Below are positions 62,454 through 64,000 of a stretch of DNA of 64,000 nucleotides, in pieces (the first letter of the stretch is position 1; each line of letters opens with the position of its first letter). A model generated the notes under the pieces. That model searched no databases. It worked only from the letters and a program-made list of their open reading frames with translations, and was not told where the DNA came from. Both the position numbers and the translations under genes were made by a program. The DNA comes from Desulfurobacteriaceae bacterium (GTDB lineage Bacteria > Aquificota > Aquificia > Desulfurobacteriales > Desulfurobacteriaceae): NCBI GenBank assembly GCA_027068415.1, contig JAMOTD010000014.1:62001-126000 (forward strand). The letters are read 5' to 3'.

Positions 62454-64000
62454 CTTCCCTCCTCTCTTCCTATCTCTTTAAGCATCTCTACGGTTCTCTC
62501 AAGTATCCCCGGCTCTTCTTTCCTTATTTGAGGCTCGTTTAGCACGCCTGATAAAGCTCTTATTAAATATTTCTGCGATTCCCTTTTCTTTCCTAACTTA
62601 AAAAGACATTCTCCGTAATGTTGGTTTACTACCGGGTCGTTCGGTTTGGCCTCAAGGGCTCTTTTAAGGTACCTGCACGCCTCTTCGTATCTTCCCATTT
62701 TGTAGAGAACCCACCCCTTCGTGTCAAGGAATGCCGGGTTGTCGGGTACTTCTTTAAGGGCTTTGTCTATTAGCTTTAGGGCCTCTTTGAGGTTTTTGCC
62801 CCTCTGGGCGTAGAAGTAGGCAAGGTAGTTGTAGGCGTCGGGGTCGGGCTTTACTTTGAGGAGTTCCTTAAGGTTCTCCTCCGTCTCGTTGTACCTGCCC
62901 AGCTTCTCTGAGAAGTATGCAAGGTAGAAGAGGATTTCGGGGTTATCCTTAAACTGCCCCTTCCACTCTTTCAGGAGTTTGTAGGCCTCCTCCGTCTCTC
63001 CCAGCTTGTCGGTTATGAGTGCCAGCTTTACCAAGTACTGTGGGTTGTCGGTTAGCTGCCAGAGCCTTTCGTAGTAGGCCTTTGCGTCTTGGAGTTTGCC
63101 CAGTTTGTAGCTTACAACCGCAAGCCTTTCAAGGACTGTAGGGTTTTCCGGGTAAAGGTCAATCGCCTTCTCGTAGGCCTCTACCGCCTTTTCAAGCTGA
63201 CCCGACATCTCGTAGGCAAGGCCTAACATAAAGTAAACGTTCGGGTTATCGGGGTTTAGCTTTGTGATTCTCTCTATTATGGGTATGACCTCTTTGTACT
63301 CTTTGAGCTGAAAGAGGTTTGCAGCAAGCCAGGAGAGGAGCTTTAAGTTGTAGGGCTCAAGCTCTGCCAGTTTGTTTATGAGCTTAACGGCCTGTTGGGG
63401 CTTGTTCTCAAGTACGTAAATTACGATTAACTCCCTTAGGGCGTGGGTGTTGTCGGGGTTTTTCTTTAGAACTTCTTTGAGGAACTTCTCGGCCTCTTTG
63501 TAGCTCCTTTTCTCTTTAAAAAGCCTTCCCAAGAGGATGTAAGCGCTCTCAAAGTCGGGGTTGAGCTCTATGCTCCTCTTAAGGTGCTCTCCGGCCCTTT
63601 TAAAGTCCTTTAGCATGTAGTAGCTCTGTCCGAGGAAGTACTCAATGAGGTAATCGTCGGGGAACTCCTTTTCGGCCTCTTTCAGGAGCTCCACCGCCTC
63701 CTTATACCTCTTCTCGTTTATTAAGAGGTCTGCGAAGAAGATGTAGGTGTCCCTGTCCTTTTTTACCTTTAAAATCTTCCTGTAGAGCTGTGCCGCCCTG
63801 TCAAGCTTTCCTTCAACTACGTTTATTCCCGCAAGGAGCTTTAGGGCACTTATGTTTTCCGGCTCCTTTTTGAGAATCTTCTCAAGGTACTCCTTTGCCC
63901 TATCGTACTTCTTAAGGGCTGCAGAGAGCTTTGCCCCCTCAAATAGGAGCTGGGTGTTATCGGGAGACTGTTTAATAGCCTCTTCAAGGTAATTGAGGGC
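62450..64000 (-). CDS. Tetratricopeptide-repeat protein (partial, 5' end outside window)
   Basis: The frame is open to the right window edge; at least 516 residues are visible, all of it TPR. About 14 repeats of 34 residues carry the canonical W/L-G-Y-A-F-A-P pattern, for example AIKQSPDNTQLLFEGAKLSAALKK and KAIDLYPENPTVLERLAVVSYKLG. A GTG at 63694 is internal. Such proteins scaffold envelope assembly; whether it has a signal peptide cannot be seen. Confidence 0.85.
   Translation of the reverse strand, partial: ALNYLEEAIKQSPDNTQLLFEGAKLSAALKKYDRAKEYLEKILKKEPENISALKLLAGINVVEGKLDRAAQLYRKILKVKKDRDTYIFFADLLINEKRYKEAVELLKEAEKEFPDDYLIEYFLGQSYYMLKDFKRAGEHLKRSIELNPDFESAYILLGRLFKEKRSYKEAEKFLKEVLKKNPDNTHALRELIVIYVLENKPQQAVKLINKLAELEPYNLKLLSWLAANLFQLKEYKEVIPIIERITKLNPDNPNVYFMLGLAYEMSGQLEKAVEAYEKAIDLYPENPTVLERLAVVSYKLGKLQDAKAYYERLWQLTDNPQYLVKLALITDKLGETEEAYKLLKEWKGQFKDNPEILFYLAYFSEKLGRYNETEENLKELLKVKPDPDAYNYLAYFYAQRGKNLKEALKLIDKALKEVPDNPAFLDTKGWVLYKMGRYEEACRYLKRALEAKPNDPVVNQHYGECLFKLGKKRESQKYLIRALSGVLNEPQIRKEEPGILERTVEMLKEIGREEGR

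Overview
The window looks like chromosomal DNA of a thermophilic, Gram-negative, chemolithotrophic bacterium, most likely of the Aquificota family Desulfurobacteriaceae (Thermovibrio/Desulfurobacterium type). This is inferred from lpxB and outer-membrane proteins (two membranes), purine-rich Glu/Lys/Arg codon use, a split two-gene transketolase, an archaeal-looking TruD, multiheme cytochrome respiration and type II secretion genes. Genes are tightly packed with many 1-8 base overlaps. The palindrome GAGCTC is strikingly over-abundant in most native genes. No tRNA, rRNA or CRISPR array was seen.

Layout. 0-4.8 kb: end of an ABC ATPase plus a BtuB-like TonB receptor, an SDR-like protein, a CitE-like lyase and a LysR regulator resembling the selenium-associated group. 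4.8-11.9 kb: housekeeping genes (C-terminal processing protease, split transketolase, argH, guaB). 11.9-14.8 kb: a secreted lipase-like protein with an upstream lipoprotein, and a decayed second copy of the lipoprotein. 14.8-18.4 kb: HNH nuclease, truD, serA.

18.5-29.9 kb is the most distinctive part, a curli-type functional-amyloid locus. It has a 683-residue multi-repeat curlin (csgA-like), a terminator, then csgE, csgF, csgG and a 25-repeat cytoplasmic ankyrin protein translationally coupled to csgG. A degenerate GGDEF-like gene follows. A convergent operon encodes an outer-membrane barrel, a CsgD-like LuxR-type regulator, a SPOR-plus-barrel protein and a TPR/Sel1 lipoprotein. Together they suggest a regulated amyloid/envelope export system with several parts not found in the E. 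coli system.

29.9-34.4 kb is a gene-poor, AT-richer graveyard: a broken IS transposase, a frameshifted coiled-coil membrane gene, an HU-like remnant and a small ankyrin protein. 34.4-43.3 kb: ruvBA, gspK-L-M-N of type II secretion, mtnA, a universal stress protein, mazG, cysS. 43.3-47.3 kb: one octaheme cytochrome gene interrupted by an in-frame TGA with a SECIS-like hairpin, so probably a selenoprotein. Next to it prfB (RF2) needs a programmed +1 frameshift. 48.6-52.2 kb: rRNA methyltransferase, lpxB, trpG/pabA-type amidotransferase and a metal-binding lipoprotein. 52.2-59.1 kb: carA, a geranylgeranyl-reductase-like flavoprotein, rlmI-like, galU, lon. 59.1-64 kb: ClC channel, pepA, a membrane protein and a long TPR protein running off the window.
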